From assembly GCF_019195435.1 (NCBI RefSeq), contig NZ_CP078069.1, forward strand, positions 2,542,001 through 2,606,000: a DNA stretch of 64,000 bases, given 5' to 3'. The notes under the pieces were generated by a model that worked only from the letters and a program-made list of their open reading frames with translations, was not told the origin of the DNA and made no database searches. This document shows, in pieces, positions 12,354 to 20,564 of this stretch; the first letter of the stretch is position 1; every line of letters begins with the position of its first letter. Origin of the DNA: Comamonas sp. NLF-1-9. GTDB taxonomy: Bacteria; Pseudomonadota; Gammaproteobacteria; Burkholderiales; Burkholderiaceae_C. Both the position numbers and the translations under genes were made by a program.

Positions 12354-13919
12354 TCAATGGTCGCTGGAGGGGTAGCCGGTGATCGCGCGCAGCGCCCGGT
12401 ACAGCGGCTGCAGGCGATCGTACATGCGCAGGTAAACCTGGCGGTAGAGCTGCTCGTAGGTCTGCACATGCTCGGGCTGGGGCTGGAACACGCGGGCGGT
12501 GCGCACCATGGCGCGCACCGCGCTGGCGTAGTCCGGGTGCAGGCCCAGGCCGACGCTGGCGATGATGGCCGCGCCCAGGCCGCTGGTCTCGAACAGCTCG
12601 GGGCGCTCGGCCGGCAGGTTGAAGACGTTGGCGGTGATCTGCAGCGCCGCGTCGCTTTGCGAGCCGCCGCCCGAGACGCGCAGGCGCGTGATGCGCGCGC
12701 CGCCGCGCCGCTCTATGCGCTCCTTGGCCTCGCGCAGCGCATAGGCCAGGCCTTCGAGGATGGCGCGGTACAGGTGCGCGCGGGTGTGCACGTCGCCAAA
12801 GCCGATGATGGCGCCCTTGGCTTCGGGGCCGGGGTGCTTGATGCCGGGGTTCCAGTAGGGCTGCAGCGTCAGGCCCAGCGCACCGGGCGGCACCTGCTCG
12901 ATCAGCGCGTCGAACAGGCTCTCAGGCAGCACGCCCAGGCGGGCGGCTTCGCGGGTTTCGTCCTGGCCGAACTGCTCCTTGAACCAGTTGACCATCCAGA
13001 AGCCGCGCGTGATCTGCACCTCGGTGTTGTAGTGCCCGGGCACGGCCGCCGGATAGGGCGGCACGAAGCGCGTGGCCTCCAGGTAGCGCCGGGTGGTGGT
13101 GTTGAAGGTGGCGGCGGTGCCGTAAGAGAGGCAGCCGATCTCGGGCGTGAGGCAGCCCGCGCCCAGCACCTCGCAGGCCTTGTCGGCCGCGCCCGCTATC
13201 ATCGCCAGGCCGGCGGGCAGGCCGCTGTCGAGCGCCGCCTGCGGGCTCACCCGGCCGATCACGGTGCCGGGCGCGACCAGCTCGGGCAGCATGGAGCGCG
13301 CTATCGGCAGCGCATGCCACTTCCAGTCCCAGGCCGCGGCCCAGCGCCCGCGCTTGTAGTCAAACGGCACATAGCCGACCTGCGAGGCGCTGGAATCGAC
13401 CATCTGCCCGCTCAGACGCCAGTGCAGCCAGCCGGGCAGCAGCAGGTAGTGGGCGGTGCGCGCCCAGACTTCGCTCTGGTGCTGGGCGATCCAGTTGGCC
13501 TCGGCCTCGTGCTGAAAGTGGCGCACCGTCTCGCGCATGCCGACGCTGCGCAATGCCAGCTCCCACCACCAGGGCAGGCGCACGGCATGGGCGGCGCGGC
13601 GCTGGTCCAGCCAGATCATCGAGGGGCGCAGCGGCCGGCACTGCGCATCCAGGCTCACCGGCGTGGCGCGTTGCGTAGTCAGGACGACGCCGGCGATCGC
13701 GCCCCGGGGCACGCTGGTGCGCTGCAGCAGCTCGCGGGTGGCGGCGCACAGGCTCTGCCAGAAGGCCTCGGGTTCGTTTTCCATCCAGCCGGGCTGGGGC
13801 GATCGGTAGCTGGTGACCGGCACCTGCGCCTTGTCCAGCAGCCGCCCCTGCAGATCGAAGAGCAGCGCGCGCACGCTCTGGGTGCCGCTGTCGATGGCAA
13901 GCAGGCAAGGCGGGGACAT
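12354..13919 (-). CDS. FGGY-family carbohydrate kinase
   Basis: This 521-residue kinase belongs to the actin-fold FGGY family, which phosphorylates sugars or polyols. The N-terminal phosphate-1 loop AIDSGTQSVRALLFD is intact. VPFDYKRGRW and the LSYGTAATFN segment follow, and the C-terminal domain has RAILEGLAYALRE and VSGGGSQSD (adenosine motif). Length fits xylulokinase or glycerol kinase relatives, but I see no motif that fixes the substrate. No sugar transporter is adjacent. The nearest gene downstream on the same strand encodes a secreted phospholipase-like protein, which would be compatible with glycerol or inositol but is not evidence for it. Confidence 0.85.
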   Translation of the reverse strand: MSPPCLLAIDSGTQSVRALLFDLQGRLLDKAQVPVTSYRSPQPGWMENEPEAFWQSLCAATRELLQRTSVPRGAIAGVVLTTQRATPVSLDAQCRPLRPSMIWLDQRRAAHAVRLPWWWELALRSVGMRETVRHFQHEAEANWIAQHQSEVWARTAHYLLLPGWLHWRLSGQMVDSSASQVGYVPFDYKRGRWAAAWDWKWHALPIARSMLPELVAPGTVIGRVSPQAALDSGLPAGLAMIAGAADKACEVLGAGCLTPEIGCLSYGTAATFNTTTRRYLEATRFVPPYPAAVPGHYNTEVQITRGFWMVNWFKEQFGQDETREAARLGVLPESLFDALIEQVPPGALGLTLQPYWNPGIKHPGPEAKGAIIGFGDVHTRAHLYRAILEGLAYALREAKERIERRGGARITRLRVSGGGSQSDAALQITANVFNLPAERPELFETSGLGAAIIASVGLGLHPDYASAVRAMVRTARVFQPQPEHVQTYEQLYRQVYLRMYDRLQPLYRALRAITGYPSSDH

Positions 13920-13943
13920 GGCTGCGGTGGGTACTATGGTTGT

Positions 13944-13988
13944 TGTAGCTGCTCGCGCGCAGTGGACAAGCGCCAGAGCCGGATTCGA
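13944..13988 (+). repeat. dispersed palindromic repeat, copy A
   Basis: TAGCTGCTCGCGCGC, then GTGGACAAGCGCCAGAGCC and GGATTCGA, match the shared plan of seven related elements in this window: AGCTG, a GCGC arm, a short loop, a CAAGCGC arm, GAGCC, then an A/T-rich end. This copy is intergenic, between the FGGY kinase and the flagellar-like gene. Confidence 0.75.
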
Positions 13989-14079
13989 TTATGAATGCGG
14001 AGCGCCCGGCGGTGCCCTCGCGTAAACCCTCGCGGGCGCGCGCGCTCAAGTCTGGCGCAGCCTTGCCGTAGAAGTCGGC

Positions 14080-14382
14080 ATGGCTGCTCTCGTCTCCATC
14101 GCATCGTCCGGCCTGCAGGCCGCGCAGCTGCGCCTGCAGGTGAGCGCGCACAACATCGCCAACATGAACACCCCGGGCTTCCTGCCCCAGCGGGTGCAGG
14201 CCCAGGCGCAGGCGCCGCGCGCGGGCGTGAGCGCCTGGGTGCAGCAGGGCGAGCAGCCCGGCGTGGTGCTGGAAGAAGAAGTCGTGCAGCAACTGGCCGC
14301 GCGCAGCGCCTGGCGCGCCAACCTCTACGTGCTGCGCGTGGCTCAGGAGACCACGGGCACGCTGCTCAACGTACGGGTCTGA
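14080..14382 (+). CDS. orphan flagellar basal-body rod-like protein
   Basis: This 100-residue protein contains the flagellar rod/hook N-terminal motif: SSGLQAAQLRLQVSAHNIAN followed by MNTPGF. That motif is shared by FlgB, FlgC, FlgF, FlgG and FlgE. The C-terminus, VAQETTGTLLNVRV, resembles the terminal helix of rod proteins, so the polypeptide has both ends and almost no middle. Real rod proteins run 130-260 residues. No flagellar genes surround it. Its 3' end overlaps the convergent DUF2061 gene by 40 bases. Such short stand-alone members are often annotated in Burkholderiales; the function is unknown. Confidence 0.75.
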   Translation: MAALVSIASSGLQAAQLRLQVSAHNIANMNTPGFLPQRVQAQAQAPRAGVSAWVQQGEQPGVVLEEEVVQQLAARSAWRANLYVLRVAQETTGTLLNVRV

Positions 14383-14603
14383 GCGCTGCGGCGCGCGGCC
14401 GCGCGCTCCCAGGCTTTTTCATGAAAGAAGAAGGCCACGGCCTGCACCGTGGGCTCCAGCAGGCTGAGCGTGAGCGAGGCCCAGAGGTTGCCGGTGACGG
14501 CGTAGGCTACCAGCGCGGCCACGCAGACGTGGATGACGTAATAACTGCTGGTCTTGGCCAGTGTGTGGCCGTGGTGGCGGGCGATGCGGCGGATGCGGGA
14601 CAT
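14343..14603 (-). CDS. DUF2061 membrane protein
   Basis: This 86-residue protein starts with a basic, His-rich leader (MSRIRRIARHHGHTLAKTSSYYV). It has two hydrophobic segments around residues 22-40 and 42-60, then the FFFHEKAWER motif seen in DUF2061 proteins. The biochemical role is unknown. A well-matched Fur box lies 27 bases upstream of the start, so iron-controlled expression is likely. The last 40 bases overlap the flagellar-like gene on the other strand. Confidence 0.8.
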   Translation of the reverse strand: MSRIRRIARHHGHTLAKTSSYYVIHVCVAALVAYAVTGNLWASLTLSLLEPTVQAVAFFFHEKAWERAAARRSAQTRTLSSVPVVS

Positions 14604-14630
14604 GGCGGATTCCTTGTGAGAATACTTGAA

Positions 14631-14645
14631 TGATAATGATTCTCA
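14631..14645 (-). promoter_or_regulatory. Fur box
   Basis: TGATAATGATTCTCA matches the Fur 7-1-7 palindrome (TGATAAT, one base, ATTATCA) with a single mismatch. A further TGAGAAT at 14617-14623 forms an outer inverted repeat with the ATTCTCA arm. The site is 27-42 bases upstream of the DUF2061 start on the minus strand, where it could block a promoter. Confidence 0.75.
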
Positions 14646-14789
14646 TTGGAAATATCCATGCATTCTTGCTATCGCGCTGATGGGCAATCTCTGCGCCGGA
14701 GCCGTTGACGCGGCTGTGCCTGCCCAGTAGGCGGATGCAAGACCCCCCGCTATGATGGCCGCCTTCCCGTTTTCCCCCGGAGCAGCGCC

Positions 14790-15851
14790 ATGGCCCTGAT
14801 GGATTTCCTCAAGAAACAGTTCATCGACGTCCTGCAGTGGACCGAGGACGGCGACGGCACGCTCGCCTGGCGCTACCCGATGCGCGACATGGAAATCCAG
14901 ACCGGCGCGCAGCTCGTGGTGCGCGAGTCGCAGATGGCGATGTTCGTCAACGAAGGCCAGGTGGCCGACGTGTTCGGCGCCGGCACGCACAAGCTCGTCA
15001 CGCAGAACCTGCCGCTGCTGACCAACCTGAAGAACTGGGACAAGCTCTTCGAGTCGCCCTTCAAGAGCGACGTCTACTTCTTCAGCACGCGCCAGCAGCT
15101 CGACCAGAAGTGGGGCACGCCCCAGCCCATCACCATCCGCGACGCCGAGTTCGGCGCGGTGCGCCTGCGCGCCTTTGGCAACTACGCCTGGCGCATTAGC
15201 GACCCGCGCCTGTTCTATACCGAGGTGTCGGGCACGCGCGAGAAATACGGCACCGAGGAGGTCGAGGGCCAGCTGCGCGGCCTGGTGCTGCAGAACATCA
15301 GCAACGCCATTGCCGCTTCGGGCGTGCCCTTTCTCGACCTGGCGGCCAACCAGAGCATGTTTGCCCAGGCGCTGGCCACGCAGCTCGCGCCGGAATTTGC
15401 CCGTCTGGGCATCAAGATCGAAGGCTTTACGGTGCAGAACCTGTCGCTGCCCGACGAGCTGCAGAAGGTGCTGGACCAGAAGATAGGCATGGGCATGGTC
15501 GGCAGCGACATGGGCAAGTTCATGCAATACCAGACCGCGCAGGCCATCCCCGAAATGGCCAAGGGCGTGGGCAGCGGCGGCGACGGCGGGGGCCTGGCGG
15601 GCGCAGGCCTGGGCATGGGCGCGGGCGTGGCCATGGGCCAGATCCTGGCGCAGAACATGCAATCCGCGCTGCAGCCCCAGGCACCGGCCGCGGCGGCCGG
15701 CGCGGGGGCAGCGGGCGCGGGCGCCGCCGGCGTGAAGGCCGAGGACGTGATGGCCATGCTGGAAAAGCTCGGCGAGCTCAAGAGCAAGGGCATCCTCACC
15801 GACGAGGAATTCGCCGCCAAAAAGGCCGAGCTGCTCAAGAAGCTCGTCTGA
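14790..15851 (+). CDS. SPFH-domain protein with C-terminal SHOCT motif
   Basis: This 353-residue protein has an SPFH/band-7-like domain (about residues 20-230) of the 'virion core protein' group. It includes VVRESQMAMFVNEGQVADVFG, cut here to its opening VVRESQMAMF block, and FGAVRLRAFGNYAWRI. A Gly/Ala-rich linker (about 255-315) follows, ending in a SHOCT module, KLGELKSKGILTDEEFAAKK. SPFH proteins build ring-like membrane scaffolds. There is no transmembrane helix, so association with the membrane would be peripheral. It is the first gene of a co-directional run with DUF4178, DUF350 and aminopropyltransferase genes. The role in polyamine or envelope handling is inferred from context. Confidence 0.88.
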   Translation: MALMDFLKKQFIDVLQWTEDGDGTLAWRYPMRDMEIQTGAQLVVRESQMAMFVNEGQVADVFGAGTHKLVTQNLPLLTNLKNWDKLFESPFKSDVYFFSTRQQLDQKWGTPQPITIRDAEFGAVRLRAFGNYAWRISDPRLFYTEVSGTREKYGTEEVEGQLRGLVLQNISNAIAASGVPFLDLAANQSMFAQALATQLAPEFARLGIKIEGFTVQNLSLPDELQKVLDQKIGMGMVGSDMGKFMQYQTAQAIPEMAKGVGSGGDGGGLAGAGLGMGAGVAMGQILAQNMQSALQPQAPAAAAGAGAAGAGAAGVKAEDVMAMLEKLGELKSKGILTDEEFAAKKAELLKKLV

Positions 15852-15860
15852 GCTTCATTT

Positions 15861-15905
15861 TCGATAGCTGATTGCGCCCGCCAGACGGGCGCCAGAGCCC
15901 GAACA
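15861..15905 (+). repeat. dispersed palindromic repeat, copy B
   Basis: GATAGCTGATTGCGCCCG, then CCAGACGGGCGCCAGAGCCC. The arms GCGCCCG and CGGGCGC form a perfect stem, with loop CCAGA. It is intergenic between the SPFH and DUF4178 genes and shares AGCTG, the GCGC arms and CAGAGCC with copy A. Confidence 0.8.
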
Positions 15906-15918
15906 GGCTGGTAAACGC

Positions 15919-17412
15919 ATGGCCACTTCGCAGCAACGCCACTACAGCGCGCCCTGCCCCGGCTGCGGCGCGCCGGTGGAGTTCCTGAGCGCGCAGTCCA
16001 GCTACGCCGTCTGCGGCTATTGCCACAGCACCGTGGTGCGCCGCGGCGATGTGCTCGCGCGCGTGGGCAAGATGGCCGAGCTGTTTGAAGACCACAGCCC
16101 GCTGCAGCTCATGGCCAGCGGCAAGTGGGAAGGCATCCCGTTCACGCTGATCGGGCGCATGCAGTTTCGCGGCGCGCAAGGCGGCTGGACCGAATGGAAC
16201 GCCTGGCTGGACGACGGCCGGCGTGCGACCCTGGGCGAAGACAACGGCGCCTACGTCTTCACCCAGCCGCTGCAGCCGCCGCCCGCGGACCTGCCCGCGC
16301 CCGAGCAGCTCGGCCTGGGCGCGAGCCTCACGCTGGCGGGCCGGCGCTGGAGCGTGGCCGCTTATATGCAGGCCCACTTGGCCGCCGCCGAGGGCGAGCT
16401 GCCCAAACTCCCGCCGCCGGGCCAGGAATTTCTGGTCGTCGAGCTGCGCAGCGACGACGGCCAGGTGCTCTCCATCGACTACGGCGGCAAGACGCCGCAG
16501 CTGGAAATCGGCCGCTCGGTGCAGCTTGCAGACCTGCAGCTCAAGGGCCTGAAAGACAACTCGTCGAAGCAGGAGCAGGGCCGCCACTTCAACTGCCCGC
16601 ACTGCGGCGCGCCGGTGCAGGTGCAGCTGCAAAGCACCAAGAGCATCACCTGCGGCTCTTGCCACAGCCTGATCGACCTGAGCGGCGGCATCGGCGCCGA
16701 GCTGCTCAGCGCCACGCAGCAGGCGGGCGCGCCGCCGCTGATCGCGCTGGGCAGCGTCGGCCAGTTCGAGGGCGTGCCCTGGCAGGTCGTCGGCTACCAG
16801 CGCCGCCTGGGTCAGGAGCCGGACGACGACGAGCAGTTCGCCTGGGACGAATACCTGCTGTACAACCAGCAAAAAGGCTTCACCTTCCTGGTGGACGCCT
16901 CGGACGGCTGGAGCCTGGTGCGCCCCGCCACCGGCGCGCCCAAGCTCGGCGCGCTGGGCGCGGCCGCGTCCTACCTGGGAATGAGCTATGTGCGCAGCAG
17001 CGGCTACCGCGCCACTACCGACTACGTGGCCGGCGAGTTCTACTGGCCGGTTGAGCGCGGCCAGCAAACCGACAACGTGGACTACGCCGCCACCCAGGGC
17101 AAGGGCATCTTGTCGCGCGAGCAAAGCGACAAGGAAATCACCTGGTCCTACGGCAACCGCCTGGCCAGCAGCACCGTGGCCCAGGCCTTCGGGCGCGAAG
17201 CCGAAGCCGACAAGTTCAAGCGCGACGAGGTCGGCCCCTTCGTGGCCAGCGGCGGCTCGGGCTGCGGCCTCACCGTGCTGGTCTTCATCGTGCTCATCAT
17301 GCTGGTCATCACGCTCAGCACCTGCACCGGGGGTTCATCCTCGTCGGGCAGCTACAACCGCAGCTCGGGCGGCTCCTTCGGGGGCTATTCCAGCGGCGGC
17401 AGCCACAAGTAA
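15919..17412 (+). CDS. zinc-ribbon DUF4178 membrane protein
   Basis: This 497-residue protein is an internal duplication. Each half starts with a CxxC...CxxC zinc ribbon (CPGCGAPV...CGYCHS near residue 13; CPHCGAPV...CGSCHS near residue 227) followed by a DUF4178 domain (starting near GKWEGIPFTLIG and GQFEGVPWQVVG). One transmembrane helix follows (CGLTVLVFIVLIMLVITLS, about 452-470), then a Ser/Gly-rich tail. DUF4178 genes recur next to SPFH, DUF350 and polyamine aminopropyltransferase genes. The molecular role is unknown. The gene follows the SPFH gene after 67 bases containing a repeat. Confidence 0.85.
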   Translation: MATSQQRHYSAPCPGCGAPVEFLSAQSSYAVCGYCHSTVVRRGDVLARVGKMAELFEDHSPLQLMASGKWEGIPFTLIGRMQFRGAQGGWTEWNAWLDDGRRATLGEDNGAYVFTQPLQPPPADLPAPEQLGLGASLTLAGRRWSVAAYMQAHLAAAEGELPKLPPPGQEFLVVELRSDDGQVLSIDYGGKTPQLEIGRSVQLADLQLKGLKDNSSKQEQGRHFNCPHCGAPVQVQLQSTKSITCGSCHSLIDLSGGIGAELLSATQQAGAPPLIALGSVGQFEGVPWQVVGYQRRLGQEPDDDEQFAWDEYLLYNQQKGFTFLVDASDGWSLVRPATGAPKLGALGAAASYLGMSYVRSSGYRATTDYVAGEFYWPVERGQQTDNVDYAATQGKGILSREQSDKEITWSYGNRLASSTVAQAFGREAEADKFKRDEVGPFVASGGSGCGLTVLVFIVLIMLVITLSTCTGGSSSSGSYNRSSGGSFGGYSSGGSHK

Positions 17413-17435
17413 ACCTGCAACGGAGGTCTCTCACC

Positions 17436-17648
17436 ATGGAATGGCTCAAACCCGCCGCGTTTCTCGGCTCCATCCTCTACGCCGTCATCGGCGTGGTCAT
17501 CTTCTGGCTGTGCTTCGTCATCATCGACAAGATCACCCCGCACGACCTCTGGGGCGAGATCGTCGAGAAGCAGAACCGCGCCCTGGGCATGGTCGTCGCG
17601 GCCATGTGCCTGGGCATCAGCATCATCGTGGCTGCGGCGATACATTGA
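17436..17648 (+). CDS. DUF350 membrane protein
   Basis: This 70-residue protein has two transmembrane helices (about 8-32 and 50-68) separated by the ITPHDLWGEIVEKQNRALG loop characteristic of DUF350 (YjfL-like). A ribosome-binding site GGAGG lies about 9 bases before the ATG. It is 23 bases after the DUF4178 gene and so belongs to the same operon. DUF350 proteins occur in E. coli beside PspA-family and glutathionylspermidine-synthase-like genes, which supports a link to polyamines and membrane stress. Confidence 0.88.
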   Translation: MEWLKPAAFLGSILYAVIGVVIFWLCFVIIDKITPHDLWGEIVEKQNRALGMVVAAMCLGISIIVAAAIH

Positions 17649-17654
17649 TATCCT

Positions 17655-17706
17655 ATTGATAGCTGATCGCGCTTGCCAGACAAGCGTTTGGACGGGTTTT
17701 TGCTGA
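17655..17706 (+). repeat. dispersed palindromic repeat, copy C
   Basis: TTGATAGCTGATCGCGCTTG, then CCAGACAAGCGTTTGGACG and GGTTTTTGC. Arms CGCTTG and CAAGCG form the stem with loop CCAGA, the same loop as copy B. It sits in the 65-base gap between the DUF350 and aminopropyltransferase genes. Confidence 0.85.
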
Positions 17707-17713
17707 TATTTCC

Positions 17714-19285
17714 ATGGCGCAAGCCCCCGCCGCTGCCGCGCCGCCGCGGCCGATTGCCGTGGCGCTGCTGGCCAGCGTCTTCGTGATCGCGGCCTGCGGG
17801 CTGTTGTACGAGCTTGCGGCCGGGGCGCTGGCGTCCTATCTGCTGGGCGACTCGGTCCTGCAGTTTTCCACCATCATCGGCACCTACCTGTTCGCGATGG
17901 GCGTGGGGTCGTGGCTGTCGCGCTATCTGGAGCGCCAGCTGCCCGCGCACTTTCTGCGCATCGAGCTGCTGGTCGCGCTCATCGGCGGCATGCTGCCCGG
18001 GGTGTTGTTCGTGGCCAATGCCTGGCTGCCCGAGGCGTTTCGGCTGCTGCTGTACGGCATCGTCTTCGTGGTCGGCGCGCTGGTGGGGCTGGAGATCCCG
18101 CTGGTCATTCGCATCCTGCAGCGCGACGTGGCGCTCAAGACCCTGGTCAGCCAGGTGCTCACCTTCGACTACCTCGGGGCGCTGGCGGTGTCGCTGGCGT
18201 TCCCGCTGCTGCTCGTGCCCTACCTCGGGTTGATCCGCTCGGGGCTGCTGTTCGGTCTGATGAACGCGGCCGTCGCGGTCTGGGCGTTGTGGCTGTTTCG
18301 CCATGAGCTGCCGCGCTTTGCCGAGCACGTCGCCGCCTGCGCGATGGTGGTCGTGCTGCTGGCCGCAGGCATGTGGGGCGCGGGCGCGGTCACCACGCTG
18401 GCCGAAGACCACTTCTACCAGAGCCCGATCGCGTTTGCCGCGACCTCGCCCTACCAGCGCATCGTGGTCACGCACGGGCGGCGCGGCCACCGGCTGTATC
18501 TCAACGGCAACCTGCAGTTTGCCGAGAGCGACGAATACCGCTACCACGAGGCGCTGGTGCACCCGGCCATGGCCGCGCACGGCGCGCCCCGGCGCGTGGC
18601 GGTGCTGGGCGGGGGCGACGGCATGGCGGTGCGCGAGGTGCTCAAGTACCCCTCGGTGCAGTCGGTCACGCTGGTCGAGCTGGACCCGGCGATGACGCAG
18701 CTGTTTCGCGACACGCCCCAGCTCGCCCGGCTGAACCAGCACAGCCTGTCGGACCCGCGCGTGCAAGTGGTCAATGAAGATGCCTTCCAGTGGCTGCAGC
18801 AGGGCGCGCCCGGCGTCGCCGGGCCGTCCCGGGACGCGGAAGATTCTTTCGACGTGATCGTCGTGGACTTTCCCGACCCGACCAACTTTGCCATCGGCAA
18901 GCTCTACACCAACAGCTTCTACGCGCTGCTGGCCGAGCGCCTGGCGGCAAGCGGCTATGCGGTGATCCAGACCACCTCGCCGCTGATCGCGCGGCGCAGT
19001 TTCTGGACCGTGGTGCAGACCGTGGAGGCGGCGGGCCTGGCGACCACGCCCTACCACGTGCACGTGCCCAGTTTTGGCGAATGGGGCTTCGTCATCGCCA
19101 GCCGCCGGCCCTGGCGCATGCCGCTCGCCCTGCCTGCCGGGCTGCGCTTCCTGGACCTGGGCGCGCTGCCGGCGATGCTCGAATTTCCGCTGGACATGGC
19201 GCGTACGCCCGCCGAGGTCAACCGCCTGTCCAACCAGGTGCTGGTGCACACTTACGAGCAGGAATGGGGGCGCGTGGCGCATTGA
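17714..19285 (+). CDS. membrane-anchored polyamine aminopropyltransferase (spermidine synthase family)
   Basis: This 523-residue protein has about seven transmembrane helices in its first 220 residues, then a SpeE-like catalytic domain. The domain has VLGGGDGMAVREVLKYP (aminopropyl-donor loop near residue 299), LVELDPAMTQLF, DAFQWL and VVDFPDPTNF. Soluble SpeE is about 290 residues, so this is the membrane-fused type. It should transfer aminopropyl groups from decarboxylated SAM to a diamine. No SpeD gene is in the window. It closes the SPFH-DUF4178-DUF350 run and is followed after 76 bases by threonine dehydratase and an exported FAD oxidoreductase. Confidence 0.9.
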   Translation: MAQAPAAAAPPRPIAVALLASVFVIAACGLLYELAAGALASYLLGDSVLQFSTIIGTYLFAMGVGSWLSRYLERQLPAHFLRIELLVALIGGMLPGVLFVANAWLPEAFRLLLYGIVFVVGALVGLEIPLVIRILQRDVALKTLVSQVLTFDYLGALAVSLAFPLLLVPYLGLIRSGLLFGLMNAAVAVWALWLFRHELPRFAEHVAACAMVVVLLAAGMWGAGAVTTLAEDHFYQSPIAFAATSPYQRIVVTHGRRGHRLYLNGNLQFAESDEYRYHEALVHPAMAAHGAPRRVAVLGGGDGMAVREVLKYPSVQSVTLVELDPAMTQLFRDTPQLARLNQHSLSDPRVQVVNEDAFQWLQQGAPGVAGPSRDAEDSFDVIVVDFPDPTNFAIGKLYTNSFYALLAERLAASGYAVIQTTSPLIARRSFWTVVQTVEAAGLATTPYHVHVPSFGEWGFVIASRRPWRMPLALPAGLRFLDLGALPAMLEFPLDMARTPAEVNRLSNQVLVHTYEQEWGRVAH

Positions 19286-19361
19286 CGCGCCGGCGCCGGG
19301 CCGCACCGAGGGCCCGAGGCAGCGCCCAGGCCGTTTCGCTTCCACAAGGGGATACATCGCA

Positions 19362-20564
19362 ATGCTTCAATTTGCCGACATCCAGCAGGCCGCCGAGCGC
19401 GTGGCCGGTCAGGTGCTCAACACGCCGTGCGTCGAGTCGCGCACGCTCTCCGAAATCACCGGTGCGCAGGTTTTCCTGAAGATGGAAAACCTGCAGTTCA
19501 CCGGCTCCTTCAAGGAGCGCGGCGCTTGCAACAAGCTGGTGCAGCTGTCCGACGACGAGCGCACGCGCGGCGTGATCGCGATGAGCGCGGGCAACCACGC
19601 CCAGGGCGTGGCCTACCACGCGCAGCAGCTGGGTGTTCCCGCGACCATCGTGATGCCGGGCTTCACGCCCGGCGTGAAGGTGGCGCGCACCCAGGGCTTT
19701 GGCGCGCGCGTGATCCTGCACGGCAATTCCCTGGAAGAGGCGGCGGTGCACGCGCGCGAACTCGCCGCGAGCGAACAGCTCACGCTGATCCACCCGTATG
19801 ACGATCTGGCCATCATGGCCGGGCAGGGGACGCTGGCGATGGAAGTGCTCGCCGCGCAGCCGGATCTGGAGGTGCTTGTCGTGCCGGTAGGCGGCGGCGG
19901 GTTGATTTCGGGCATTGCGACGGCGGCCAAGGCGCTCAAGCCGTCGATCGAGGTGGTCGGCGTGCAGGTGCAGCGCTTTCCGGCCATGGTCAACGCCATC
20001 CAGGGCACGCACCACGAGCAGGGCAGCAGCACCATCGCCGAGGGCATCGCCGTGGGCGCTCCCGGCCTGCACTGCGTGGAGGTGATCCGCGAGCGCGTGG
20101 ACGAGCTGCTGCTGGTCGACGAAGGCGACATCGAGCAGGCCATCGTGCTGCTGCTGGAAATCGAGAAAACCCTGGCCGAGGGCGCGGGCGCGGCCTCGCT
20201 CGCGGCGCTGGTGCGCCACCGCGAGCGCTTTGCCGGCAAGCAGGTCGGCATGGTGCTCTCGGGCGGCAACATGGACCCGCAGCTGCTCGCGCAGATCATC
20301 GGCCGCGCCATGGTGCGCTCGGGCCGCCTGGCGCGCGTGGTGGTGAGCGCGCGCGACGTGCCCGGGAGTCTGGCGCGCATCACCGCGCTGGTGGCCGAAG
20401 CCGGGGCCAACGTCGACGAGGTACACCACCAGCGCGCCTTCACGCTGCTGGCGGCGCAGAACGTCGAGATCGAGATGGTGCTGCAAACGCGCAGCCGCGA
20501 GCACGCCGCACAGGTCATCGAACGCCTGCGCGCCGCGGGGCTGGAGGTGCGCCAGGTGCAATGA
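19362..20564 (+). CDS. ilvA: threonine dehydratase with C-terminal ACT domain
   Basis: This 400-residue PLP enzyme deaminates threonine (or serine) to 2-oxobutyrate and ammonia. Lys51 in TGSFKERGA is the PLP Schiff-base lysine, MSAGNHAQGVA binds substrate, VPVGGGGLISG binds phosphate, and a single ACT-like domain occupies about 325-400. Length and the single ACT domain match the short IlvA type. ATG 19362 follows an AAGGGG ribosome-binding site. Its stop overlaps the next start (ATGA), so it is translationally coupled to the FAD oxidoreductase. Confidence 0.93.
   Translation: MLQFADIQQAAERVAGQVLNTPCVESRTLSEITGAQVFLKMENLQFTGSFKERGACNKLVQLSDDERTRGVIAMSAGNHAQGVAYHAQQLGVPATIVMPGFTPGVKVARTQGFGARVILHGNSLEEAAVHARELAASEQLTLIHPYDDLAIMAGQGTLAMEVLAAQPDLEVLVVPVGGGGLISGIATAAKALKPSIEVVGVQVQRFPAMVNAIQGTHHEQGSSTIAEGIAVGAPGLHCVEVIRERVDELLLVDEGDIEQAIVLLLEIEKTLAEGAGAASLAALVRHRERFAGKQVGMVLSGGNMDPQLLAQIIGRAMVRSGRLARVVVSARDVPGSLARITALVAEAGANVDEVHHQRAFTLLAAQNVEIEMVLQTRSREHAAQVIERLRAAGLEVRQVQ

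Noticed and set aside
17477..19357. 626-codon minus-strand frame opposite the aminopropyltransferase
   Set aside because: It consists of Arg/His/Gln-rich translation without motifs; the plus strand carries the GGGDG-containing synthase.
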